A DNA stretch of 64,000 nucleotides. Origin: an uncultured Pseudomonadota bacterium. GTDB lineage: Bacteria > Bdellovibrionota_B > Oligoflexia > Oligoflexales > CAIYRB01. A program made the translations under genes and the position numbers. Numbering within the stretch: position 1 is the first letter of the stretch; the number at the start of each line of letters is the position of its first letter. Location: contig CAIWTN010000151.1 of NCBI GenBank assembly GCA_903915625.1, forward strand, positions 1 through 64,000. Reading direction: 5' to 3'. The notes beneath the pieces are model-generated. The model saw only the letters and a program-made list of their open reading frames with translations, was not told where the DNA came from and did not search any database. This document shows positions 36,581 through 45,223 of this stretch, piece by piece.

Positions 36581-37075
36581 ATGAGTATTCGAGTTTTTGT
36601 CACCGGTGGCACATTTGACAAAAATTACAATGAGATCGACGGCACTCTGGTCTTCGGGGATACACATGTCTCGGAGCTACTTAAGCTAGGCCGGTGCAAG
36701 GTTCCAATCAAAGTCAGAACGCTGATGATGATTGATAGTCTTGAAATGACGCCCGCAGATCGGCAGATCATTGTCGACAATTGCATTAGTTGTCGCGAAG
36801 AAATGATTGTGATTACGCATGGTACGGACACAATGGTGGATACCGCTCAGCGTCTCGGAGAACAGGTGAGCCACAAGACTATTGTCCTCACCGGCGCAAT
36901 GATCCCGTTCACGTTTGGTAGTTCAGACGGACTTTTTAACATGGGCAGTGCAGTTGCATTCGTGCAAGCTCTGCCTCATGGGGTCTATATTGCTATGAAT
37001 GGCCGCGTGTTTTCCTGGGGAAATGTCAGGAAAAACAGAAAGTTGGGTGAGTTCGAGGAGATCGACAACCCTTAG
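36581..37075 (+). CDS. Asparaginase N-terminal-domain protein
   Basis: ATG at 36581 has GAGG upstream. The 164-residue protein matches only the N-terminal half of type I/II L-asparaginases: FVTGGTFDK with the nucleophile threonine position (T11), and VITHGTDTMVDTAQ with T82-D83, followed by KTIVLTGAMIPF. Full enzymes are about 330 residues with a C-terminal domain that completes the active site. Free-standing domains of this length are known in proteobacteria, but their activity is not established. It converges with the membrane protein at 37077. Confidence 0.82.
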   Translation: MSIRVFVTGGTFDKNYNEIDGTLVFGDTHVSELLKLGRCKVPIKVRTLMMIDSLEMTPADRQIIVDNCISCREEMIVITHGTDTMVDTAQRLGEQVSHKTIVLTGAMIPFTFGSSDGLFNMGSAVAFVQALPHGVYIAMNGRVFSWGNVRKNRKLGEFEEIDNP

Positions 37076-37076
37076 G

Positions 37077-37421
37077 TTAGATCGCTAAAGCTAAGCGATT
37101 TAAACCCCAAGATACTACTGACAGCACAATCCAACCAAGTACGGCTGATCCAAATCCTTTGATTTCAAAACCCGGTGTTAAGGCACTAGCTAACAGCAGG
37201 CATACAGCATTTAATACAAGTAGAAAAAAACCGAGCGTCACTACGGTAATTGGAAATGTAAGTAAAAACAGTATGGGGCGTACTAGTGCGTTTATAAACC
37301 CGAAAACTGCGGCTGCGGCCATTGCGGGGAGCAGTCCCGTTAATTGAAAACCTGGCACTACATAAGCTGTGATGATGAATGATAGAGCTGTCAGTAGCCA
37401 GAGTGCAAAAAAATGTAACAT
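37077..37421 (-). CDS. Small four-helix membrane protein (phage holin family 4-like)
   Basis: ATG at 37421 has GGAGG nine bases upstream; an earlier in-frame start at 37472 lacks one. The 114-residue protein has four hydrophobic helices and the conserved FGFINALVRPILFLLTFP segment followed by VTLGFFLLVLNAVCLLLASA. This family is named after holins but is a common chromosomal membrane protein; nothing phage-like surrounds it. A short inverted repeat (ATCGCT/AGCGAT, 37081-37099) overlaps its 3' end. Confidence 0.85.
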   Translation of the reverse strand: MLHFFALWLLTALSFIITAYVVPGFQLTGLLPAMAAAAVFGFINALVRPILFLLTFPITVVTLGFFLLVLNAVCLLLASALTPGFEIKGFGSAVLGWIVLSVVSWGLNRLALAI

Positions 37422-37532
37422 AAACAAGGTCCTCCGTTGTGACACCGGTGGTTGATTGGGGGACACTGCCACAAATCCAAAGCGATCGGTAGCTTTGCGT
37501 AAAAAAACTAGTGTTTACGGTAATTCCTAGAA

Positions 37533-38141
37533 TTAGCGCATGCGAGGGTTCCACAGCGGGTAGAGGTCGTGCTCTAAATTAAGTCCTTCAAGGACGCGGC
37601 CGACCATAAAGTCAACGAGATCATTTATGGATTTTGGATGCTGATAAAAGGCTGGCATAGCCGGAATGATGTGGCATCCAAGTTCAGACAAAGTCAGCAT
37701 ATTCCGCAGGTGGATCGAATTTAGAGGGGTCTCACGCGGGCAGATCAATAGGGGTTTCTTCTGTTTCAGGCAGACATCTGCAGAGCGCTCGATCAAGTTA
37801 CTGGATATGCCATGACAAAGGCGGCCCAGAGTGCCCATCGAGGCTGGCACAATGACCATGGAAGTTGGTGCCGAAGATCCGCTGGCCACCGGTGCAAATA
37901 GGTCGTCGTTTTTCAAAATTCGCAGAACTTCGCGATCGGAGGTATCAACCTCGCCGAGTGATGCTCGTGCCAGGGAGAATCCTTCTGTCTTAAGAGGAAG
38001 CTCATGACGGACCACTTTGGCACCAGTTTCGGAAAACAGCAGGTACACGCGCTTCACGCGGGTTCGTAGAATGTCTACTAGGCGCTCTGCATAAATTGAG
38101 CCGGATGCACCCGTTACAGCAACTAGAATCCTATGCTCCAT
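37533..38141 (-). CDS. ubiX: Flavin prenyltransferase UbiX
   Basis: ATG at 38141 is preceded by GGAG seven bases away; two earlier in-frame starts (38156, 38153) overlap the ubiA stop. The 202-residue product shows the UbiX fold: ILVAVTGASGSIYAERLVD, then VASGSAPTSMVIVPASMGTL, and LLICPRETPLNSIHLRNML. UbiX makes prenylated FMN for UbiD-type decarboxylases. It follows the UbiA-like gene, and together they fit the late steps of futalosine-type menaquinone synthesis. No UbiD-like gene is in the window. Confidence 0.93.
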   Translation of the reverse strand: MEHRILVAVTGASGSIYAERLVDILRTRVKRVYLLFSETGAKVVRHELPLKTEGFSLARASLGEVDTSDREVLRILKNDDLFAPVASGSSAPTSMVIVPASMGTLGRLCHGISSNLIERSADVCLKQKKPLLICPRETPLNSIHLRNMLTLSELGCHIIPAMPAFYQHPKSINDLVDFMVGRVLEGLNLEHDLYPLWNPRMR

Positions 38142-38152
38142 GATCGACTCCA

Positions 38153-39052
38153 TCAAAACGAGACACAGTCGAGACCACTGAACACCAAATAAATAACGCT
38201 TACATAAGCATTCATATTAAAAAAGGCGATATTTAGGTGGCGTGAATAACCAGTAACTCGGGCATCTCTAACCAAGAATTGCTCGTAAGCCAAAAGCACC
38301 GCTATGGTGATTACGCCTAAAAAGTACACTAAACCACGCTCGCTAGACCAACCAGCTAGGGATAGAAAAACGATCATCGCAAGGAAGCAGACTTTGCTGA
38401 TCGCAAGCGATCCGGCTGGTCCGAAGCGGCTTGGCACACTCTTAAGCCTTTGTCCGATGTCAAAAGTGCGATCTTGAAGCGAATATAGGATGTCAAAACC
38501 AGCGGTCCATAAGCAGACGGCGATACCAACAAAGATTACGGGCCAATCTACCCTACCCGTCATGGCCATAGCTACGCCGATGGGAGCCAGACCCAAACAA
38601 ATCCCAAGGTACCAATGAGTCAGCCAAGATAAGTGTTTCATCATTGAGTACATTGCCAGAATTGCTAGTAAAGGCGCTGAGCAGTACCCTGCAAGCGGGC
38701 TCAAGCCGAAGGCACTTGCGACGAACAAGAGGCCCGCGGTTATGGACCATCCCAGCCCAGCATTTGCACTTAGCTCACCTGCCGGAATTTTGCGCGTCCT
38801 TGTTCTCGGATTGGACCCATCAATGTGCCGATCTAAATACCGATTCATTCCCATAGCAAAGCTGCGTGCAGTCACCATGCAGACCAGCAACAGCAAAATT
38901 TGACGAGTAGTCGGTATCGGAAGGGCCCCGATAATAAAAGCTGCGACAGCAAATGGCAAAGCAAAGACGCTGTGAGCAATCTTGATGTCGAGGGCAAAGT
39001 GCCGAAAAGATTGCAGGATATTTTGCTTGCTCGGGTGTTCAGCGTAGTTCAA
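38153..39052 (-). CDS. UbiA-family prenyltransferase, probably MqnP-like
   Basis: A TTG start at 39052 with AAGGT upstream gives 299 residues and about eight membrane helices. The two Asp-rich substrate motifs are present: NRYLDRHIDGSNPRTRTRK and YSLQDRTFDIG. The NPRT.TRK.P.G pattern is typical of the UbiA-like enzymes found with the futalosine pathway, where it attaches the polyprenyl chain. It is coupled to ubiX and the pathway enzyme MqnC is encoded at 47929, which supports this over a ubiquinone role. Confidence 0.85.
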   Translation of the reverse strand: MNYAEHPSKQNILQSFRHFALDIKIAHSVFALPFAVAAFIIGALPIPTTRQILLLLVCMVTARSFAMGMNRYLDRHIDGSNPRTRTRKIPAGELSANAGLGWSITAGLLFVASAFGLSPLAGYCSAPLLAILAMYSMMKHLSWLTHWYLGICLGLAPIGVAMAMTGRVDWPVIFVGIAVCLWTAGFDILYSLQDRTFDIGQRLKSVPSRFGPAGSLAISKVCFLAMIVFLSLAGWSSERGLVYFLGVITIAVLLAYEQFLVRDARVTGYSRHLNIAFFNMNAYVSVIYLVFSGLDCVSF

Positions 39053-39067
39053 TGATTGACCTTGATA

Positions 39068-40219
39068 TCATAGGCGGCAGAGTTGAAATGCCCAGCGCGT
39101 CCCCTCTCGGTGCCTAGTTACTAGATATTCAGCATCGTGTGCAGGTGCCTGAGAGGTACCGATGATTCGAGTGCCTTTTTGAAAAATCCCTGAATAAGTG
39201 GGCTTACTCGGACGACTGCTATTCACATGATATCGCGCAATAGTGCTTTCTTCGTCAATCCAATTCAATAAGAGGACCTCTAAGCCCTTGCGGCCATGAA
39301 AGAACGCTGGCTCAGTGGTATGGATATCTGTGAGAGCATATGAATCGGAGGGCTCGGGCTTGAAGCCTGCTTGAGTTAAATTGAACTCCGTGACCTTGAG
39401 ATCGGCCTGCCCTATCATAGTGTCCCCCTCAATTGTGGCTAGGTAAAGATGGCGATTCAGCGCTCGCGCAGTCCAACTCTCCACCTGACTGTATCTACCA
39501 TTAAGGTCTGTGGCGGCGTCGCTAGTGCCGTCCTCGCGGATCACCTGTGTTTTGAACGGACGATCTCTCTCGTCTTCATGCCAGACGATCAAGGCGCTTG
39601 ATTCCGCTCCGCTAGGGATCACTGTCGGAGGGTTTGTAAGTGTGAGATTCGTGACCGGATGAGCCGTTATTTTTTTTGCTTCGCGAATGTTAAAGAAAAT
39701 TAAATGGTAAAGATTGTCATCGGTTTTGTAACTTAGCCAAATTCCGTTGCGAGCTAAAATAGCCTCGCCATCGACGACTGGTTTTATGCCAGTATATTTG
39801 CTGAACAATAGAATATTACCGGGCACTGTCCTTAACTCTATCGTGACGTTGTTCTCTTCATTGCGCGCTACCACCGCATATAGGCTAGAACCGTAGTGAG
39901 TTCCACCAAGCACGGTTGCTGCACCTCCTAAGCTGAGGGTGGTGAAGCTCTCGATTGCCGGTGAATCTGAATTCATTGGTGAATAATAGTGAAATCGCCC
40001 ACCGTTTCTTTTTAACCCGGAAACAAAGAAGCCGCCCAAGCTTCCTTTAACAACGTTGATTTCATCAATTTGTAGCTCGCCATCTCTAAGCGGCCAAAGA
40101 CTGCAATTTACCTGTTCAGATTGTGATAGCGGATACCAATTTGAGGCGCTTTTCTTGCTTCCGGGGGTTTGGCAAGACACAGTGCAAGCTACCAGTATGA
40201 AATATAAATACTGCTTCAT
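39068..40219 (-). CDS. Lipoprotein of unknown function
   Basis: The 383-residue product has a lipoprotein signal (LYFILVACTVSC, lipobox Cys at residue 16) and GGAA upstream of the ATG. The mature part is rich in beta strands and repeats of the form GGTHYGSSLYAVVARNEEN and GIWLSYKTDDNLYHLIFFN, consistent with a beta-propeller, though no family is recognised. Its stop is 15 bases before the ubiA start, so they may share a transcript. Confidence 0.6.
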   Translation of the reverse strand: MKQYLYFILVACTVSCQTPGSKKSASNWYPLSQSEQVNCSLWPLRDGELQIDEINVVKGSLGGFFVSGLKRNGGRFHYYSPMNSDSPAIESFTTLSLGGAATVLGGTHYGSSLYAVVARNEENNVTIELRTVPGNILLFSKYTGIKPVVDGEAILARNGIWLSYKTDDNLYHLIFFNIREAKKITAHPVTNLTLTNPPTVIPSGAESSALIVWHEDERDRPFKTQVIREDGTSDAATDLNGRYSQVESWTARALNRHLYLATIEGDTMIGQADLKVTEFNLTQAGFKPEPSDSYALTDIHTTEPAFFHGRKGLEVLLLNWIDEESTIARYHVNSSRPSKPTYSGIFQKGTRIIGTSQAPAHDAEYLVTRHREGTRWAFQLCRL

Positions 40220-40314
40220 GTTAATTCCTTGCCAAGACTTTTTTGCTCAAGTTTTGATGATTGGTGACGATTCGGTTTAAGGAGAAGTTTAGCCTTGAGA
40301 CCGTGGGGCGTACA

Positions 40315-40644
40315 ATGAAACTCAACATCGCAATCGTAGGAGCCTTACTCCCCATTGCTCTGGCGTCGACGATAGGCTGCAAGACTATGGTGGCGACCGG
40401 TGTGGTCGACCCAACCTATTTGCCGTTTCTCCGTAATTCTCCGAATGAATGTTATTATCTAGATGATTTTATGCCAGTTCCAGATGGTTTAGTGACCGGT
40501 AAATCTGGCTCCTTAGATCTGCGTTATTATAGCTACAAGACCGCCAACTATAAAGAATGGTCGATGAAAGCGATTATGCTTTCATTTTACTCAAGAAACG
40601 GACGCTGCTGGTCGCTATTCGAAGAGTACTATATCGCTGAGTGA
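40315..40644 (+). CDS. Small lipoprotein
   Basis: ATG at 40315 gives 109 residues with a lipoprotein signal ending LASTIGC (Cys about residue 22). An in-frame start at 40261 would bury the signal. The mature part contains four aromatic-rich stretches (CYYLDDFMPVPDG, LDLRYYSYKTANYKEW) and two further cysteines. No family was recognised. It stands just upstream of the TPR lipoprotein gene and might be in its operon. Confidence 0.55.
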   Translation: MKLNIAIVGALLPIALASTIGCKTMVATGVVDPTYLPFLRNSPNECYYLDDFMPVPDGLVTGKSGSLDLRYYSYKTANYKEWSMKAIMLSFYSRNGRCWSLFEEYYIAE

Positions 40645-40746
40645 AGCTAGCTGAAGGCTTTGCACGCGTCAGAGTAGAAAATCAGGTACACTACATAGAT
40701 AGCCCAATACTGTTGTTTAATTCCGATCTGATGGAGTATGGGTCCT

Positions 40747-41739
40747 ATGAAAAACATCCTGAAAATGTCAGTTTTGAGTGGGTGTTTGGTCGCCCTGCTC
40801 GGGCTATTAGCGATAGTATCTGGCTGTGCGACAAATCCGAAGATTACCCTGGTAACACAAGGTAACCAGTATGCCAAAGACGGTCTGTTGCGAGAGGCAG
40901 CCGATTCATACAAGAAAGCTATCTCGGAGAAACCGAATAATTTTACTGCGCACCGGAATCTTGGGATGGTGCTGGTTAAGATGGGTGATTATAAGGGAGC
41001 GGTGCGGCATCTCGAAAAGGCAATGCCCAAGTTTGAGAAAGATTTTGATGCGAATTACTACCTGGGTGAGGGTTACCGTGCTCAGGATAAGTACGCCGAA
41101 GCGATATTTCACTACAAGCGGGCGCTTAAGTTAAAAGATGGTGATACTCGAGCGTTAAAGCCTTTGGCATGGAGTTACTTTAAAATTCGCTATTACAGCG
41201 AAGCTCTGTCGATAGCGCGCGATTTGCAGAAAATTGCTCCAGATGATGATCAGACCGCAATTATAGCTGCTCGCACACTACTTAAGTTGAAGCGTCCGAA
41301 AGAGGCGTTGACCATAGTTACTAGCGCTAAGAAGCAGATCGCGGTCGCTTCTAAGCCTTTCTATAATAGCGTCGAAGGTGACATTCTTTACGATTTAAAT
41401 GACTACGAGGGTGCTGCCCGTGCATATCGCGAGGCACTAAAGGAACAACCGCTTCTTGCTGGTGCGCTCTTGGGCCTTGGGCGCTACTCGCTGGATAAAG
41501 GGAAGCCGCAGCAGGCTGTGACCTATATGGAGCGAGCTGTGCGGATTCGGCCTAGACTAACCGAAGGTCATTATCTACTCGGCAAAGCCTACGAAAATAT
41601 CGATAAAGATAAGTCGTTGCGCTATTACCGGAATTTTCGCAAGCAGGCATCCGCAGATCCAGAGTTTATTGCTCGCCTGAACGAAGTTAAGCAACGGATC
41701 AGTGCTTTGCAGGTCGGGCAAAAAGAGTTCAAACGTTAA
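40747..41739 (+). CDS. TPR-repeat lipoprotein
   Basis: ATG at 40747 (GGAG ten bases upstream) is preferred to 40738, which would abut its ribosome site. The 330-residue product has a lipoprotein signal ending LLAIVSGC. Five to seven TPR units follow (AADSYKKAISEKPNNFTAHR, AIFHYKRALKLKDGDTRALK, AARAYREALKEQPLLAGALL). It is probably an outer-membrane-anchored periplasmic scaffold similar in plan to NlpI. It converges with the next gene, overlapping it by 4 bases. Confidence 0.82.
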   Translation: MKNILKMSVLSGCLVALLGLLAIVSGCATNPKITLVTQGNQYAKDGLLREAADSYKKAISEKPNNFTAHRNLGMVLVKMGDYKGAVRHLEKAMPKFEKDFDANYYLGEGYRAQDKYAEAIFHYKRALKLKDGDTRALKPLAWSYFKIRYYSEALSIARDLQKIAPDDDQTAIIAARTLLKLKRPKEALTIVTSAKKQIAVASKPFYNSVEGDILYDLNDYEGAARAYREALKEQPLLAGALLGLGRYSLDKGKPQQAVTYMERAVRIRPRLTEGHYLLGKAYENIDKDKSLRYYRNFRKQASADPEFIARLNEVKQRISALQVGQKEFKR

Positions 41740-42119
41740 ATTAACTTCATTTCAGCTTTTTGGTAGCTGAGTAAGCTGCGTTTGGCTTCAAATAAATTTT
41801 TGTAAGACTCGTATCGAATACGAAGTTTGTCGCTCTCGCCTTTAGCCGCCACAAGCTTTTCAATAAACTCAATATACTCAGGATCAGTTTCGGTAAGCCG
41901 ACGCAATTTGGCCTCGCTAATCGCGTCGTCGTCTAACCTGATTGCAATGCGGGCGCGCACAGTAGGCTTGAGTAACTCTAGTCGCTCTGCCTCTCGCTTC
42001 GCGTTGGCGTACTCAAGACCAATCCTATTGGCTACGTGGACTATTTCTTCAAGGCCTAGCTTGTCAGCTGCTGGTGTTGAGTCCGTGCGGCCATTCTTGT
42101 CGTCGCGTCCCTCTGCCAA
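41736..42119 (-). CDS. Small coiled-coil protein, unknown function
   Basis: A TTG start at 42119 is supported by GAGGAGGGC seven bases upstream. The 127-residue product is charged and helical throughout (HVANRIGLEYANAKREAERL, then FIEKLVAAKGESDKLRIRYE, then LFEAKRSLLSYQKAEMKLI). There is no signal peptide or known domain. It is alone on its strand, and the 235-base gap upstream (42120-42354) is AT-rich and holds no further gene. Confidence 0.6.
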   Translation of the reverse strand: MAEGRDDKNGRTDSTPAADKLGLEEIVHVANRIGLEYANAKREAERLELLKPTVRARIAIRLDDDAISEAKLRRLTETDPEYIEFIEKLVAAKGESDKLRIRYESYKNLFEAKRSLLSYQKAEMKLI

Positions 42120-42354
42120 TTGCCGCCCTCCTCAGTATTTGTGTTCGTCAATCTCTGGATAACTATCTGAAGGGTCTTAGTATTTGTGGTTCCTAAAGTC
42201 TAAGATTTTTTCCTAAAGATTACGCAGAAAAATGCCGATACCAGATTAGTAAGGCCAGAGGGAGGGTATTGACTGGCTGGCCAATTAAGGTTGAAGATAT
42301 AAATATGAACAAGTTTAAATCTACCTCACGTTTGACAGCGTGAAGGAGGGGTCC

Positions 42355-42972
42355 ATGGGCGCACCGCAGCTTGAGCTGATGCTTAAACCGCATGAGTTTT
42401 TTCGAGAGAAGGTCACGGAAGCTGTGGCTAATCAGCGCATCGAGCTAGGTGATGATGTTGAGTTTTACGTAGTGAATCTTTTATGTGAGTTTATTGCTCC
42501 AAGCAAATTGGAAACCATTTCAGGCCAACTAGACGCATTTGAGACTCCGCTGGCCCTAATGCTCAAGGAGGCCATTGATGCGCCACCTGCACATAAGCTC
42601 AAAATTTTTAAATACTTAGGGGATAGTAGTCTCTATGTTGCGGGCTTTTTCCAGGATTATTTCAATCGCAAGGCATATGATCTTAACTACTATATTTCGC
42701 TAGGGGCGTCCGCGTACAACAATGTGTCCGCTTTGTCTCGAGTGCATCAGGGAGATGATCACTTTACCAGTATGTATGCGGATCTTGCCGAGAAGTTTCG
42801 CGATCTAGTGGAAGTGGTGGCAGAGGTCTCAGAAACTCCAGGTACTACCAAACCAGTCGATATTCTCGCTGTGTATGACAGGTGGACACGTAATAACTCT
42901 GATCGTCTACGGCGGATTTTGCACAGGGTCGGGATCACGCCCATTCAAACCCCCTGGCGAGAACGTCAGTGA
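42355..42972 (+). CDS. Unknown protein, first of a coupled pair
   Basis: ATG at 42355 has GGAGG seven bases upstream. The 205-residue soluble protein has mostly helical sequence with a well-kept look (KIFKYLGDSSLYVAGFFQDY, then YYISLGASAYNNVSALSRVH). I do not recognise the family. It overlaps the next gene as GTGA, so the two products are made together and may interact. Confidence 0.65.
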   Translation: MGAPQLELMLKPHEFFREKVTEAVANQRIELGDDVEFYVVNLLCEFIAPSKLETISGQLDAFETPLALMLKEAIDAPPAHKLKIFKYLGDSSLYVAGFFQDYFNRKAYDLNYYISLGASAYNNVSALSRVHQGDDHFTSMYADLAEKFRDLVEVVAEVSETPGTTKPVDILAVYDRWTRNNSDRLRRILHRVGITPIQTPWRERQ

Positions 42973-43643
42973 GCACCTTTTCCGTTCAGCGGAACACCCT
43001 GAAGGCGGTTGTCGAGAGGGTTGAAGCCGAATTGGCGGAATTTTACGGTTTCGAGCCATTGTGCCGCGCCGCTGAGCATCTAATAGATTTGGATGAACTA
43101 CGGACAGTGTTGGGTAATCAGGTGACAAGTTTACCTGAGTATGGTGCCCGCGCGGCCGTATTCTTTTCGTCAGATACCAACGCCCAGGAATTATTTATTG
43201 GCATTCATTTTTCGGATTCAATCTCAGCGCGACTTAACGTTACTAACCCACTAACTCGCTTAGCTGACGACAATTTGGATCAGTTTTGTATCATTGTAGA
43301 GGAGGTGAGTCATTTCCACCTTATTCTGAACCGAGTGTCCAATGAGCAGATCGTGTCAAAGTTGGAGCTAGAATGGCAGGGCGAGATCGATAAGCTTTTA
43401 GTGGCTGCACTTACTCTGACTCGTCAATGTGGTGATAGCCATATTTTGCCATTGGCGCGCAAACTTTATGATCAAGCTGAAATTGTGGGGTTGGACCGAG
43501 AGCTTTATTGGCAGGCGACAAAGCGTGCGGCGAGATTTTGGTTTGCCGAATTGCGGCATAGCAATACTATCGGACCGGAGTTAAGAGATGTCCTCCGTGG
43601 CCATTACTATGCTCCTCTATCCCTAAAAATGCAGGCCGGCTAA
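42969..43643 (+). CDS. Unknown protein, second of a coupled pair
   Basis: A GTG start overlaps the previous stop by 4 bases. The 224-residue soluble protein is acidic and mostly helical, with an EEVSHFHLILNRVS stretch at about residue 110 that has an ExxxH arrangement but no metalloprotease signature. No family was recognised. Coupling to the preceding gene is the only functional clue. Confidence 0.65.
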   Translation: MSTFSVQRNTLKAVVERVEAELAEFYGFEPLCRAAEHLIDLDELRTVLGNQVTSLPEYGARAAVFFSSDTNAQELFIGIHFSDSISARLNVTNPLTRLADDNLDQFCIIVEEVSHFHLILNRVSNEQIVSKLELEWQGEIDKLLVAALTLTRQCGDSHILPLARKLYDQAEIVGLDRELYWQATKRAARFWFAELRHSNTIGPELRDVLRGHYYAPLSLKMQAG

Positions 43644-43670
43644 GAGAGATTTCTTTCAGTAAAAATCAAC

Positions 43671-44723
43671 TTAACGCTGTGATTCAATGTGATGTGCCAA
43701 CATCTGGCGTAGCTCCCATGCTTCAGCGTGTTGTCCCTTGCGGTCGAGCTCTTCGGCAAATTTGGTAAGCTCGACGTCGTGGCTGCCTTTAATGATGACA
43801 GCTCGCAAATCATTGAAGGCATAATTAGGTGTCCCCTCCGCGAACAGCGCGCGAGCACGTTTAATTCTGATAGTGGCGATATCCGGATCTAAGGCTAATG
43901 CTTGGCTATAATGATAGATTTTCTGCCCACTATCGTCACTGCTGTCGCCGGCGATTACCAGCCGATTTATTACTAATTGTGGAGAAGTTGAAGCGTAGAT
44001 GCCTCCACAGCATATCAAAGTAAGTATCAGTAAGAGGCTGATTCCTAAGGCTGGGACTCGTTTATGTAGGTTATTAGGTCGAAGGTTAATCATGGCGGCA
44101 GTTAGAAGTACGCCACCCACCAACCCCCCGATATGCGCGGAATTGTCGATAAAGGGAATAAGAAGTCCGAATCCCAAGTTGATCACTACGGTCATAGCAT
44201 AGGCCCTGTTGCGTGGGCGGCGACCGGTCAATTTTTTAATGTGTGTGCCAATTGTGCGCTCAAGCAGGAATCCGGCACCCAGCAAACCAAACAGGGAGCT
44301 AGAAGCCCCAGCACTCATGTTCACGCTAAAGGTGGCACTGGCAATATTTCCGGCAATTCCTGAAATGAGATAAATCGCCAAGAACCATGGGCCACCAAGC
44401 AAACGTTCAAGTTGAAAGCCCACGACGTATAGGAAATAACTATTAAAGGCGAAGTGGATGACTCCGACATGGATAAAGATTGGTGCAATCAAGCGCCAAA
44501 GTTCACCCTGAGCCAACTTAACCGAGTCTTTGGCACCCAGTGCCAATAAAGTCGTGGTGTCGGGTGTGAAAATATTGCCACTAAGATAGCAGATATAGAG
44601 AAAAACTAATCCGTTGATGAGTAAAATTCGGCCGGACCAAGTGCCAAATAAGTACCTTAGTCCTTTAGGTTGAGTCATGCCCGCCAGCAGCGGGTTTTCT
44701 TCGGTAGAGTCAAGATTTTGCAC
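43671..44723 (-). CDS. Rhomboid-family intramembrane serine protease with C-terminal TPR-like region
   Basis: A GTG start with AGAGGG upstream gives 350 residues. The rhomboid core has N94 (HFAFNSYFL), catalytic S141 in GASSSLFG and H197 in AHIGGLVGG, with six membrane helices. A seventh hydrophobic segment follows at about residues 222-240. Residues 260-350 are soluble and TPR-like (KIYHYSQALALDPDIATIRI). Rhomboids cut membrane proteins within the bilayer. All catalytic residues are present, so it should be active. Confidence 0.9.
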   Translation of the reverse strand: MQNLDSTEENPLLAGMTQPKGLRYLFGTWSGRILLINGLVFLYICYLSGNIFTPDTTTLLALGAKDSVKLAQGELWRLIAPIFIHVGVIHFAFNSYFLYVVGFQLERLLGGPWFLAIYLISGIAGNIASATFSVNMSAGASSSLFGLLGAGFLLERTIGTHIKKLTGRRPRNRAYAMTVVINLGFGLLIPFIDNSAHIGGLVGGVLLTAAMINLRPNNLHKRVPALGISLLLILTLICCGGIYASTSPQLVINRLVIAGDSSDDSGQKIYHYSQALALDPDIATIRIKRARALFAEGTPNYAFNDLRAVIIKGSHDVELTKFAEELDRKGQHAEAWELRQMLAHHIESQR

Positions 44724-44738
44724 GGAACCCTCTACGCT

Positions 44739-45182
44739 TTACATCACGATGTAGTCGGTAAGGGGGCTATGCATATCAATGTATTTGGTAGCGCGCAGAT
44801 CTTGGTGACCCGCTCTATTTGATAGTAACCAAACTGGAATCGGGCCTTGAGGATTTGCAATAAAAATTACCATCTGAGCCACCTCGGCACTGTGGCCATT
44901 ACTGCTCAGAATCTCTGCCGATAACCTTAACTTTTGTCCGATGCGCACAGCCACATGTACGTGATTACTGTGCAAGCTAAGGACATCGAATTTACCTGTA
45001 GGTGTAACTGCTTTGAACTCAACACGAAATTCACTGTCGTTTAGGTGGTCAATCGCCGTCACCTCATAATCGCCGCCTACTTTAAGTAGTTGGCTTTTAG
45101 GCTCCGCAGAGGCTTTGGACTGTGACCAAAGCGAAAGGCTAAGCAGGAATACTAGTTTTAGATATCCATTAAGTTTACTCAT
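44739..45182 (-). CDS. Secreted protein of unknown function
   Basis: The 147-residue product starts at ATG with GAGGT six bases upstream and has a signal peptide (KLVFLLSLSLWSQSKASAE). The mature part is mainly beta strands (VGGDYEVTAIDHLNDSEFRV, then LRLSAEILSSNGHSAEVAQM). There is no lipobox. It lies between rpe and the rhomboid gene on the same strand. Confidence 0.6.
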   Translation of the reverse strand: MSKLNGYLKLVFLLSLSLWSQSKASAEPKSQLLKVGGDYEVTAIDHLNDSEFRVEFKAVTPTGKFDVLSLHSNHVHVAVRIGQKLRLSAEILSSNGHSAEVAQMVIFIANPQGPIPVWLLSNRAGHQDLRATKYIDMHSPLTDYIVM

Positions 45183-45223
45183 AGCGACCTCAGATGACTG
45201 GTATTCAATGCCGTAAGCCTAAC

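Noticed and set aside
37077..37421. Possible prophage remnant suggested by the holin-like family name
   Set aside because: This family is a common chromosomal membrane protein; no other phage gene, integrase or attachment repeat is near.
40641..40865. 74-residue frame between the small lipoprotein and the TPR lipoprotein
   Set aside because: It overlaps the better supported TPR lipoprotein start in another frame and shows no motif.
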